Source: Acidobacteriota bacterium
GTDB taxonomy: Bacteria > Acidobacteriota > Terriglobia > Terriglobales > Acidobacteriaceae
NCBI GenBank assembly: GCA_003224785.1
Contig: QHZV01000224.1
Span: 1-6,187 of the forward strand
DNA length: 6,187 nucleotides
Direction: 5' to 3'
Shown here one piece after another: positions 1-6,187 of this stretch. The translations under genes and the position numbers were made by a program. Position 1 is the stretch's first letter. The number at the start of each line of letters is the position of its first letter. A model generated the notes under the pieces. The model was not told where the DNA came from and searched no databases. It saw nothing but the letters and a program-made list of their open reading frames with translations.

Positions 1-1553
1 GCGCGCTGGCACTCGCCCAAGGCGGCGGCGTACAACTCGAAAACAGCGAGACTATTTTCGCGGTCCTCACCGCGATCAACAATTGTGGGTATGATGCCGG
101 ACTCACGTCTGCCGATCCGCTGCGAATGGCTGTTCGGCGAGAGGTCGGCGCCAATCTTGAGTCTTCCGAACAGGCCAAAGCGGCTTCGGATTCGCTTTGC
201 GCGTTCTATCACGATCATCAGCAAGGCACGGACGCTCGTACGCTCTCGTCTTATATATCGCTGGCGCTGTATCTGAACCCGCCGCCTGCGTTGACGCCCA
301 AAGTCAAAGAAGCTGACTTGCCTCCTGACGCAAGCGGCGTTTTAGGCTTCGTTCCATTGCTGACGAAGTTCTACGCGGCGGCTGGAGTTCACGCACTTTG
401 GGAGCAACATGCCGCAGCCTATGCCGCGTTCAATGGACAGTATCGAGAACCACTGTCCCGCATGATTTCGGGCACGGAGCTATATCTGCGCTTGCCCTCG
501 GCCAACTACCAGGGGCGGACGTTCACCGTGTATATGGAGGCGATGGGCGCGCCTTCGGAAACGAACGCGCGGAGCTATGGCAATGACTACTCCGTTGTGA
601 TCACGCCCGCGCCGGGATCAGGTTTGAAAATGGAGTTGGTGCGCCACGCATTTTTGCATTTTTTGCTGGATCCGATGGTGGGAAGGTTTGCTGTCAACTT
701 GAAGCCGCTTGATCCGTTGATGGACTCACTGCGACTTGCGCCAATGGATGAGAGTTTTAAAGAAGATCCTTCCTTGCTGGTCACCGAGTGTTTGATAAGG
801 GCAGTGGAAGCGCGCACACTCGCTGGAGCTAAGGCGCCGCAATCAGAGCAAGACCGCTCCGTCCACGACTCGGAGCAAGAGGGCTTCATCCTGACGCGTT
901 ATTTCTACCAACGCCTGCTGCAATTTGAAAAAGACAGCGTCGGCTTCAGAGCAGCTTTGCCGGCAATGATTGCAGGAATTGACGCGCGAGCAGAACAGAA
1001 ACGGGCAGGGCAGATTCAGTTTGCGGCTTCCGCCGAACCGGAACTGCTTCATCTCTCGCGCCCTAAAGAGGGCAAGCTGCTGGTTACGGCAGAGGAACGC
1101 TTGTCGGCAGGCGACGCCCAAACCGCAGAGAAGCTGGCGAAGCAAGCTCTTGCTGAGAAGAGCGAGGATCCCGGCAGGGCGCTATTCATCCTGGCCCAAA
1201 TCGCCCTGCGGGGAAAAATGGAGGACACGCAGCCCGCTGATCCAAATGAGCCGAGAGCGCTCAGAGCCATGCACAGAGCCCAGGATTATTTTGAGCAGGC
1301 ACTCAAGGCGACCAGCGAACCAAAGGTCGTCGCCTGGTCGCATATTTATCTGGGCAGAATTTTAGATTTGCAGAATGATGAAGACGATGCAACAAGGCGA
1401 GCGGCGGCGGTTCAACAGTATAAGGCGGCGGTGAGCGCGAGTGATTCCCTTCCCGAAGCGAAAGCAGCGGCGGAGGAGGGGTTGCAAAAACCTTACGCTC
1501 CACCCACACGCGCGCAACAAGACCAGCCTGCTCAGGAAGATCAAAAGCAATAG
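1..1553 (+). CDS. Secreted TPR-like protein with possible inactive peptidase-like domain (5' partial)
   Basis: The frame is open from the window's left edge (first full codon at 3) to the TAG at 1551-1553, giving 516 residues. The ATG at 126 is unlikely to be the start, because the 41 codons before it read as protein: a hydrophobic Ala/Leu/Gln tail resembling a signal-peptide end (ALALAQGGG), then a segment containing NNCGYD. Numbering from the Met at 126, residues about 75-230 look like a folded domain holding HAFLH (His174, His178) and, 43 residues on, ECLIRAVEAR (Glu221). This spacing resembles a gluzincin metallopeptidase, but the catalytic Glu of HExxH is Ala, so activity is doubtful. 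Residues about 317-450 are Ala/Lys/Glu-rich paired helices resembling two to three degenerate TPR units (for example AEERLSAGDAQTAEKLAKQA). The tail is Gln/Pro-rich. A periplasmic or surface scaffold role is inferred. The gene itself is certain; the function is not known. Confidence 0.85.
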   Translation, partial: ALALAQGGGVQLENSETIFAVLTAINNCGYDAGLTSADPLRMAVRREVGANLESSEQAKAASDSLCAFYHDHQQGTDARTLSSYISLALYLNPPPALTPKVKEADLPPDASGVLGFVPLLTKFYAAAGVHALWEQHAAAYAAFNGQYREPLSRMISGTELYLRLPSANYQGRTFTVYMEAMGAPSETNARSYGNDYSVVITPAPGSGLKMELVRHAFLHFLLDPMVGRFAVNLKPLDPLMDSLRLAPMDESFKEDPSLLVTECLIRAVEARTLAGAKAPQSEQDRSVHDSEQEGFILTRYFYQRLLQFEKDSVGFRAALPAMIAGIDARAEQKRAGQIQFAASAEPELLHLSRPKEGKLLVTAEERLSAGDAQTAEKLAKQALAEKSEDPGRALFILAQIALRGKMEDTQPADPNEPRALRAMHRAQDYFEQALKATSEPKVVAWSHIYLGRILDLQNDEDDATRRAAAVQQYKAAVSASDSLPEAKAAAEEGLQKPYAPPTRAQQDQPAQEDQKQ

Positions 1554-1579
1554 TTTGCGATCGAAGGGCTCTCGGAAAA

Positions 1580-2455
1580 ATGCAGACCATGAGACAAACC
1601 GCACTATTAACGTTAGCAATTGCTCTGGCTCTGACTGGGATCGGCTCAGCTGGCGGACAAACATCAGGCCAGCCAAGCCAGCCAACTGGAACGTCCCAAG
1701 GCGCCGGGCGGGGCCCGATCCAGACCAAGACTCCAGCCGAGTATCAGGCTTATCAGGCCGCGATTGCTAACGCGCAGAACGCCCAAGCCATGGAGAAAGC
1801 GGCCGATGACTTTGCGGCCAAATTTCCAGACAGCGCGGTGCGGGTACTGCTCTACCGCTCGGCAATGAACGCGTATCAAAACGCGGGAAACCCACAGAAG
1901 CTGATGGATGTTGGGCTGAAAGTCCTCGATTTAGACAAGGACGATCCTGAGGCGCTGATCAGCGTCGCCGAAGTTTTGCAGGAGCAGACATCGCCCACCG
2001 ACCTCGACAAAGACAAGCGGGCGAAACGCGCGATTGATTATGCGCAGCATGCGCTCGAAACCATTGATACGGATTTGGCCGTCCCGAGCGGCACCCCGAA
2101 CGAGCGGGTGGAAGCGTACAAGAAGACGTTGCGCTCAAGCGCGTTCGCGATCGTGGGAACTCTTCAATACAAGCAGGAACAGTACGCAGACGCCGAGAGT
2201 AATTTGCGCAAAGCGATTGACGCCGACTCAGCCAATCCCGATCCTGTCGTGGTCCTGCGCCTGGCGCTCGCACTCGATCAGCAGAAAAAATATGCTGACG
2301 CATTGCAGCACGCGAACCGGGCGGTTGAGCTAACGCAGGAAAGCACTGACGTGGGCAAGATGGCCCGCAATGAGCGCGATAGGCTGGTTACCATGACAGG
2401 CGGAAGCCCGGCCCCAGGCTCCTCGCCTCAAACCTCGAACTCGTCAAACCATTAA
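1580..2455 (+). CDS. Exported tetratricopeptide repeat protein
   Basis: This encodes 291 residues starting at ATG 1580. A GAAGGG element lies 11 bases upstream; an in-frame ATG at 1589 is possible but has a poorer site. Residues 1-24 form a signal peptide: a short n-region with one Arg, a hydrophobic core (TALLTLAIALALTGIG) and a likely cut after GSA. There is no lipobox Cys, so the product is probably periplasmic and soluble. A Gln/Pro/Gly/Thr-rich linker (about 25-50) follows. Helical TPR-like repeats run from about 55 to 255; the clearest are about 187-220 (containing LQYKQEQYADAESNLRKAI) and about 222-255 (containing ALDQQKKYADALQHANRAVE). The tail (274-291) is Ser/Pro/Asn-rich and probably disordered. 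TPR domains bind other proteins; the partner cannot be read from the sequence. The gene lies 26 bases after the first TPR gene and 7 before rnc, so it is probably co-transcribed with both. Confidence 0.9.
   Translation: MQTMRQTALLTLAIALALTGIGSAGGQTSGQPSQPTGTSQGAGRGPIQTKTPAEYQAYQAAIANAQNAQAMEKAADDFAAKFPDSAVRVLLYRSAMNAYQNAGNPQKLMDVGLKVLDLDKDDPEALISVAEVLQEQTSPTDLDKDKRAKRAIDYAQHALETIDTDLAVPSGTPNERVEAYKKTLRSSAFAIVGTLQYKQEQYADAESNLRKAIDADSANPDPVVVLRLALALDQQKKYADALQHANRAVELTQESTDVGKMARNERDRLVTMTGGSPAPGSSPQTSNSSNH
1668..1685 (+). repeat. Two tandem copies of a 9-base unit in a linker
   Basis: GCCAGCCAA occurs twice in a row and encodes part of the Gln-Pro-Ser-Gln-Pro-Thr linker just after the signal peptide of the second TPR protein. 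It keeps the reading frame and is best seen as low-complexity coding sequence that may vary in length between strains. Confidence 0.5.
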
Positions 2456-2462
2456 GTACTCC

Positions 2463-3242
2463 ATGAGTCCCATCATAACAACACACGCACGAGAGGTGGT
2501 GAGCCTGGAAAAGACTCTCGGACACGTGTTTACTTCTTCCGGCTTGCTGCAGCAGGCCCTTACTCATAGTTCGCAAGCGCGCGAGGCGGAAGCGGCCCGG
2601 CCAGATGCAACTGAACGCGCCAAAGATAACGAACAGCTCGAATTTTTGGGAGATGCGGTATTGGGACTGGTAGCAACCGAAGAGTTGTTCAAGCGCTTTC
2701 CGCAGTTCAGCGAAGGCCAGCTTTCAAAATTGCGCGCACATCTGGTCAGCAAGAATCATCTTATTAATGTGGCCGAACGGCTGGAGCTTGGAAGGTATCT
2801 CCGCTTAGGCCGGGGAGAAGAAAAGAGTGGGGGGCGGAGCAAGTCCGCCTTGCTGGTGGACGCTCTGGAAGCGGTGCTGGGCGCGATTTATCTCGATGCA
2901 GGTTTTGAGACCGCGCGTTCCCTGATCCTGCAGCATGTTTTGTTGCCGGAACTGGAAGCATTTATTTCCAGCGGCAGGGCCTCCAAAGTGACCGACTTCA
3001 AGTCGGCATTGCAGGAAAAGCTGCAAGCGGCCAGCCGTCCCCAGCCCGCGTATCTCATGGTGAAGGAAGTAGGACCGGAGCACCAGAAGACATTCACGAT
3101 TGAAGCCCGACTGCTTGCGGGAGATGGACAGATCGAATTCGTTGGAAAAGCAGAAGGTTCGACTAAGAAAAACGCTGAGCAGGATGCCGCACGCCAGGTT
3201 CTGGAATATCTGGCCGCAAAAGAAAATGGAGATACGCAGTGA
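2463..3242 (+). CDS. rnc: Ribonuclease III
   Basis: RNase III is a cytoplasmic endonuclease that cuts double-stranded RNA, including rRNA precursors and structured mRNAs. The 259-residue product has the usual two-domain form. The N-terminal RNase III domain covers about 15-165, with the signature NEQLEFLGDAVL at 56-67 and a second acidic motif (LLVDALEAVLGAIYLDAGF) at 130-148. Comparison with the E. coli enzyme places the catalytic and metal-binding acids at Glu57, Glu60, Asp64, Asp133 and Glu136; all are present. A double-stranded RNA-binding domain follows at about 177-251, ending in the typical GSTKKNAEQDAARQVLEYL. The loop before the signature (about 38-55) is roughly 13 residues longer than in E. 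coli and rich in Ala/Glu/Arg. No good Shine-Dalgarno precedes ATG 2463, so translation may rely on reinitiation from the TPR stop 7 bases upstream. GTG codons at 2496 and 2499 have a purine-rich GAGAGG too close to serve them. The stop overlaps lepB. Confidence 0.97.
   Translation: MSPIITTHAREVVSLEKTLGHVFTSSGLLQQALTHSSQAREAEAARPDATERAKDNEQLEFLGDAVLGLVATEELFKRFPQFSEGQLSKLRAHLVSKNHLINVAERLELGRYLRLGRGEEKSGGRSKSALLVDALEAVLGAIYLDAGFETARSLILQHVLLPELEAFISSGRASKVTDFKSALQEKLQAASRPQPAYLMVKEVGPEHQKTFTIEARLLAGDGQIEFVGKAEGSTKKNAEQDAARQVLEYLAAKENGDTQ
3228..3231 (+). promoter_or_regulatory. Ribosome binding site for first lepB
   Basis: GGAG sits 7 bases before the GTG at 3239, inside the last codons of rnc. 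It supports the GTG start that overlaps the rnc stop as GTGA. Confidence 0.7.
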
Positions 3243-3982
3243 GTCCCGAAGCAGTTGAGCACGCGCGCACATCGGGCTGGCCTGAATCGCTGCAGTGGCT
3301 GATGGGCATTGTTGTCATCGCCATTTTCATTGTTACTTTCATCGTGCAGGCATTTCAAATTCCTTCAGAGTCCATGGAGAATACGCTTCTCACTGGCGAT
3401 TACCTTTTGGTGGACAAGCTGCACTTCGGCGCCGACGATTTTTTCGGCCGGGCGCTGCCCTATAGCAAGGTGAAGCGCGGCGACATCGTCGTGTTTCACT
3501 ATCCTCTCGATCCGCGACTGCACTTTGTGAAGCGAGTCATAGGCGTCCCCGGAGACCATATCCGGCTTATCAATCGGCAGGTCTATATCAATAGCGCGCC
3601 ATTGACGGAAGGATACGTGCATTATTTCCGCCAACATGACGCCTTTCGAGATGAGTTCCCTCGTTTGGACTTTCTCCCGGCCGGCCTGAGCGGCGCCTGG
3701 TGGCAGGAGATGAAAAAGATGGTCGAGGACAATCAACTCATCGTTCCCGAAGGTAACTACTTTGTGATGGGAGACAACCGCGACGACAGTTCCGACAGCC
3801 GCTATTGGGGCTTCGTTCCGCAGCAAAATATCGTGGGCAGACCACTCCTTATCTATTGGTCCATGCGCAAGCAAGAAGACGGCGACGACGCTACGAATGA
3901 TAAACTTACCCGATTCATGTATGCGATGGGACACCTGATGCAGATCACGCGCTGGGACCGCACACTCCGCCTGGTAAATTGA
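3239..3982 (+). CDS. lepB: Signal peptidase I, first tandem copy
   Basis: Type I signal peptidase (family S26) is a membrane-anchored Ser/Lys protease that removes signal peptides from exported proteins, acting on the outer face of the inner membrane. The product is 247 residues with a GTG start. One transmembrane anchor spans about 19-38, after a short cytoplasmic N-terminus. The nucleophile is Ser45 in IPSESM (41-46), and the general-base Lys98 lies in FVKRVIGVPGD (96-106). The late conserved box GDNRDDSSDSRYWGFVP is at 178-194. An RDEFP segment at 137-141 lies in the variable stretch between the Lys box and the GDNRD box. All catalytic elements are intact, so it should be active. It has one N-terminal anchor, unlike E. 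coli LepB, which has two. It overlaps rnc by four bases and is followed by a paralog with which it shares the anchor, both catalytic boxes and a C-terminal TRWxRTLxxV-like ending. Confidence 0.97.
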   Translation: MSPEAVEHARTSGWPESLQWLMGIVVIAIFIVTFIVQAFQIPSESMENTLLTGDYLLVDKLHFGADDFFGRALPYSKVKRGDIVVFHYPLDPRLHFVKRVIGVPGDHIRLINRQVYINSAPLTEGYVHYFRQHDAFRDEFPRLDFLPAGLSGAWWQEMKKMVEDNQLIVPEGNYFVMGDNRDDSSDSRYWGFVPQQNIVGRPLLIYWSMRKQEDGDDATNDKLTRFMYAMGHLMQITRWDRTLRLVN

Positions 3983-3999
3983 CGGCGAGACTACCAAAC

Positions 4000-4006
4000 G
4001 AGGAAG
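4000..4006 (+). promoter_or_regulatory. Ribosome binding site deciding the start of second lepB
   Basis: GAGGAAG ends 5 bases before the GTG at 4012, and its GAGG core is 8 bases away. The alternative TTG at 3979, which overlaps the previous stop, has no comparable purine run upstream. This favours the GTG as the start. Confidence 0.65.
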
Positions 4007-4011
4007 ACCGC

Positions 4012-4791
4012 GTGGCCAAGAAAGACATGCAGGACGAAAAACCTAAGGAGAGCACGGTTGAATTCCTGGCCTCCCTGGCAGGAGTTCTAGTAACTGGCCT
4101 GTTCATTATTACGTTCATTCTGCAGGCATTTGAAATTCCATCGGCCTCCATGGTGAAAACGCTTCTCATCGGAGACCACGTTTTCGTGAACCGCGTGCAG
4201 TTCTCCCCGCGCACAAGTTGGGTGGGCCCGCTGGTTCCGTATAGCCAGATCCATCATGGCGACATCGTCGTTTTTCTTTCCGTTGATCCGCGCACGCCGG
4301 AGCTTTACATCGTCAAGCGCATTATCGGATTGCCTGGCGACCGCATTCATCTGCGCGACGGGGTGGTCTATCGTAATGGCGAGAAGCTGAATGAGACCTA
4401 TGTGAACCACAGCGACCAAGCCGGATTCAATTCTTACGACCCATACCGCGATAATTTTCCGGCAGTGTCCGCTGGCGACCAATCTAATGTGATCGATGAA
4501 TGGAAGCTGACGATGCCAGATCACATTGAGAATGGTGATATTGTCGTCCCGCCTGACAGTTATTTTGGCATGGGCGACAACCGCGACGTCAGCCTTGATA
4601 GCCGTTATTGGGGATTCATTCCGCGAGAGAACGTGATCGGCCGCCCCATGTTCATTTATTGGTCATTCGATACTCCTGAGGACCAATATCAGCAAAAAGG
4701 TTTCGGACAGAGACTCGCTTTCCTCGGGCACGTGATCATTCATTTCTTCGACGACACTCGCTGGAAGCGCACGCTAAAGGCCGTAAAGTGA
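4012..4791 (+). CDS. lepB: Signal peptidase I, second tandem copy
   Basis: This is a second S26 signal peptidase, directly after the first. From GTG 4012 it has 259 residues; starting at TTG 3979 would add 11 and give a four-base overlap with the first copy. The GTG is preferred for its GAGGAAG site and because it leaves a cytoplasmic N-terminus similar in length to the first copy. A Lys/Glu-rich start precedes one anchor at about 20-39. Ser46 in IPSASM and Lys102 in IVKRIIGLPGD are the catalytic pair. GDNRDVSLDSRYWGFIP begins at 188, and YRDNFP lies in the variable stretch. The catalytic boxes are complete. The variable region between the Lys box and GDNRD differs clearly from the first copy, so the two enzymes may prefer different substrates; that is inference. 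The C-terminus ends TRWKRTLKAVK. The stop overlaps the GTG of the AsmA gene. Confidence 0.95.
   Translation: MAKKDMQDEKPKESTVEFLASLAGVLVTGLFIITFILQAFEIPSASMVKTLLIGDHVFVNRVQFSPRTSWVGPLVPYSQIHHGDIVVFLSVDPRTPELYIVKRIIGLPGDRIHLRDGVVYRNGEKLNETYVNHSDQAGFNSYDPYRDNFPAVSAGDQSNVIDEWKLTMPDHIENGDIVVPPDSYFGMGDNRDVSLDSRYWGFIPRENVIGRPMFIYWSFDTPEDQYQQKGFGQRLAFLGHVIIHFFDDTRWKRTLKAVK
4776..4780 (+). promoter_or_regulatory. Ribosome binding site for the AsmA-family gene
   Basis: AAAGG lies 7 bases before the GTG at 4788, within the end of the second lepB. It supports a GTG start that overlaps the lepB stop as GTGA. Confidence 0.6.
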
Positions 4792-6187
4792 GAGAGTTCT
4801 TATCCAAGTCGGCTTACCAGCGCGGCCTGGCAGCAATCTGCGTGCTTCTTATTGCGCTGCTGGTGGTGCGGCCGCAAGCGGAGCGTGTTCGCTGGCGCGT
4901 CTCGCAGTCGATCAGTTTGGCAGTTGGAAAGCGAGTTCAAATTGGCGCTCTACATGTTCGATTCTTGCCTCACCTGGGCTTCGAGTTGGAAGATTTCGTT
5001 ATCTATGACGATGCTGAGTTCGGATCCGAGCCTTTATTGCGCGCCGAAGATGTAACCGCGTCGCTGAGATTTCTATCGCTTCTTCGCGGAAAGTTTGAGG
5101 TTTCGAATCTCGCTCTCAATAATGCGAGTTTAAACCTGACTCGCGATTCGCAAGGCAAATGGGACCTCCAGGAGTTGCTGCAGCGCACCACGCAAATTTC
5201 CACTGCGCCGACATCGTCCTCGCATCACGAGTCCCGGCCGGGATTTCCGTATATCGAGGCCTCACACGCGCGAATTAATTTCAAGATCGGAGCCGAGAAA
5301 ACTCATTTCGCCTTTACCGACGCGCAGTTCGCATTTTGGCAGCAGTCGGAAGACGTTTGGGGTATGCGCCTGAAGGCGCAGCCGATCCGCACTGACGCGA
5401 ATCTGACCGACACGGGCATTGTGAACGTCACTGGTTTCTGGCGACGAACGAACGCGCCCGGCGAACCTCTAATTGATGTTGCGTTCGAATGGAAGCAGGC
5501 CCAGGCAGGCCAGGTCTCGAAACTCATTTCTGGCACTGATAAAGGATGGCGTGGCGGTGTTCTGATCTCAGGCACACTGTCGGGCACGCGGAACTTGAAG
5601 CTGGTTGCCGATACCTCCGTCGATCATGTGGGCCGCTACGATGTCTTTAACGACGACGACTTGCGCCTCACTGCACATTGCGTTGCCGACTACGAATTCG
5701 CAGCGAATTCGCTTTCGGAAGTAGATTGCACTTCGAGTGCTGGTGATGGGTCCCTGGAATTGAAGGGCGAATCGAGCGGCCTGCCGCTTACTTCGTATCG
5801 TTTCACCCTGTCGGCGAACAAGATACCGCCGCAATCTGTGATTGCTTTGCTGCGCCACACTGCTTCGGGGGTTTCCCAGGACTTGGATGTGGATGGAGTT
5901 ATCAACACCACAATTGAGATGAGCCGCGCAGGTTCCAGCACTCGCGCGCGATGGAGTGGTGATGGAGAACTACTAGATCTGGCTGTGAGCCGCGGAGATT
6001 CTTCCGCGCCGCTGCGGCTCGATCGTGTTCCGTTCGCCATAGCGCCTGATCCACAAACTGGTGGCGCCGAAAATGGCCCTGTCATCCAGTTCGGTCCTGT
6101 GAATGCGGCAGTTGGCCGGCCCAGCCCGTTGCAGACGCGCGGCAAGATTTCTCTCACCGGATACGAAGCTTCAGTCCACGGAGATGC
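4788..6187 (+). CDS. AsmA family envelope protein (3' partial)
   Basis: The frame is open from GTG 4788 to the right edge: 466 codons plus two bases, without a stop. Translation starts MREFLSKSAYQRG, followed by one hydrophobic anchor (about 14-28, LAAICVLLIALLVV), so the bulk should face the periplasm. The next part is typical of AsmA N-termini: an amphipathic segment (VSQSISLAVGKRVQIGALHVRF in part, about 38-59), then FLPHLGFELEDFVIYDD (59-75), a LLRAEDVTASL strand (83-93) and a GKFEVSNLALNNASLNLTRD stretch ending in a KWDLQELL motif. A Ser/Thr/His-rich linker lies at about 138-152. The rest is repeated beta-strand-like sequence with alternating hydrophobic residues. AsmA-like proteins (AsmA, YhdP, TamB) are linked to phospholipid transport between membranes and outer-membrane homeostasis. 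Four-base overlap with lepB implies coupled translation. Assignment rests on N-terminal resemblance; which AsmA subgroup it belongs to cannot be told from a truncated protein. Confidence 0.85.
   Translation, partial: MREFLSKSAYQRGLAAICVLLIALLVVRPQAERVRWRVSQSISLAVGKRVQIGALHVRFLPHLGFELEDFVIYDDAEFGSEPLLRAEDVTASLRFLSLLRGKFEVSNLALNNASLNLTRDSQGKWDLQELLQRTTQISTAPTSSSHHESRPGFPYIEASHARINFKIGAEKTHFAFTDAQFAFWQQSEDVWGMRLKAQPIRTDANLTDTGIVNVTGFWRRTNAPGEPLIDVAFEWKQAQAGQVSKLISGTDKGWRGGVLISGTLSGTRNLKLVADTSVDHVGRYDVFNDDDLRLTAHCVADYEFAANSLSEVDCTSSAGDGSLELKGESSGLPLTSYRFTLSANKIPPQSVIALLRHTASGVSQDLDVDGVINTTIEMSRAGSSTRARWSGDGELLDLAVSRGDSSAPLRLDRVPFAIAPDPQTGGAENGPVIQFGPVNAAVGRPSPLQTRGKISLTGYEASVHGD

Noticed and set aside
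126..128. ATG 126 as the start of the first gene
   Set aside because: The same frame is open and protein-like back to the window edge, including a likely signal-peptide remnant, and no Shine-Dalgarno precedes 126.
1554..1579. Possible promoter or terminator between the two TPR genes
   Set aside because: The 26-base gap holds no stable inverted repeat with a T-run and no convincing -35/-10 pair; it contains only a likely ribosome binding site (GAAGGG, 1563-1568).
3365..3997. A 210-codon open frame on the minus strand
   Set aside because: It lies wholly antisense to lepB, whose motifs are unambiguous. Such frames are common opposite GC-rich coding DNA, and its translation shows no recognisable domain.
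3345..4176. Recombination-prone direct repeat or mobile element spanning the two lepB genes
   Set aside because: The similarity follows codon structure around catalytic motifs and is about 80 percent over a short stretch, so it reflects gene paralogy, not an inserted repeat.
4852..5055. A 67-codon plus-strand frame
   Set aside because: It is out of frame inside the AsmA gene and rich in Trp, Ser and Arg, as expected of a shadow frame.
5693..5712. Repeated CGAATTCG with a perfect palindrome GCGAATTCGC
   Set aside because: It is short and lies within the AsmA coding frame, where it encodes ordinary residues. No second site or adjacent promoter suggests an operator.
5690..6157. A 155-codon open frame on the minus strand, with two further minus-strand frames over 5303-5858
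   Set aside because: All are antisense to the continuous AsmA-family frame, which has family-like N-terminal sequence and a ribosome binding site.

Overview
The window is a compact, single-strand (+) stretch of six genes with almost no non-coding DNA. In order they are a secreted TPR-type protein (5' end outside the window), a second secreted TPR protein, ribonuclease III (rnc), two adjacent type I signal peptidases (lepB paralogs), and an AsmA-family envelope protein (3' end outside the window). I see no tRNA, rRNA, CRISPR array, insertion sequence, attachment site or convincing terminator. Base composition looks uniform and moderately GC-rich, with no sign of recent transfer.

The most likely source is an Acidobacteriota genome (class Terriglobia or a relative). 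This is a judgement from protein style: secreted TPR proteins with Gln/Pro/Ser-rich ends, single-anchor LepB proteins with an RD-x-FP segment before the GDNRD box, and a Gram-negative envelope protein of the AsmA type. No marker gene confirms it.

Layout: positions 1-1553 hold the 3' part of a protein with a possible inactivated gluzincin-like domain followed by TPR-like helices. After 26 bases, 1580-2455 encodes an exported TPR protein. Seven bases later, rnc (2463-3242) begins. The last four genes are packed end to end: rnc/lepB overlap by four bases (GTGA), the second lepB begins either at an overlapping TTG or, better supported, at a GTG 29 bases after the first lepB stop, and lepB2/asmA overlap by four bases (GTGA). 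This suggests one transcript with translational coupling; any promoter must lie upstream of the window.

Functionally, four or five of the six products work in or on the cell envelope: two signal peptidases that mature exported proteins, an AsmA-type protein linked to lipid transport or outer-membrane homeostasis, and two exported TPR proteins. RNase III is the cytoplasmic exception, but a linkage between rnc and lepB is well known in other bacteria, where lepB precedes rnc. The most notable points are the tandem diverged signal peptidases, the reversed rnc-lepB order with overlapping genes, and the HxxxH motif lacking the catalytic glutamate in the first protein. I did not find convincing evidence of a wholly new biological system.
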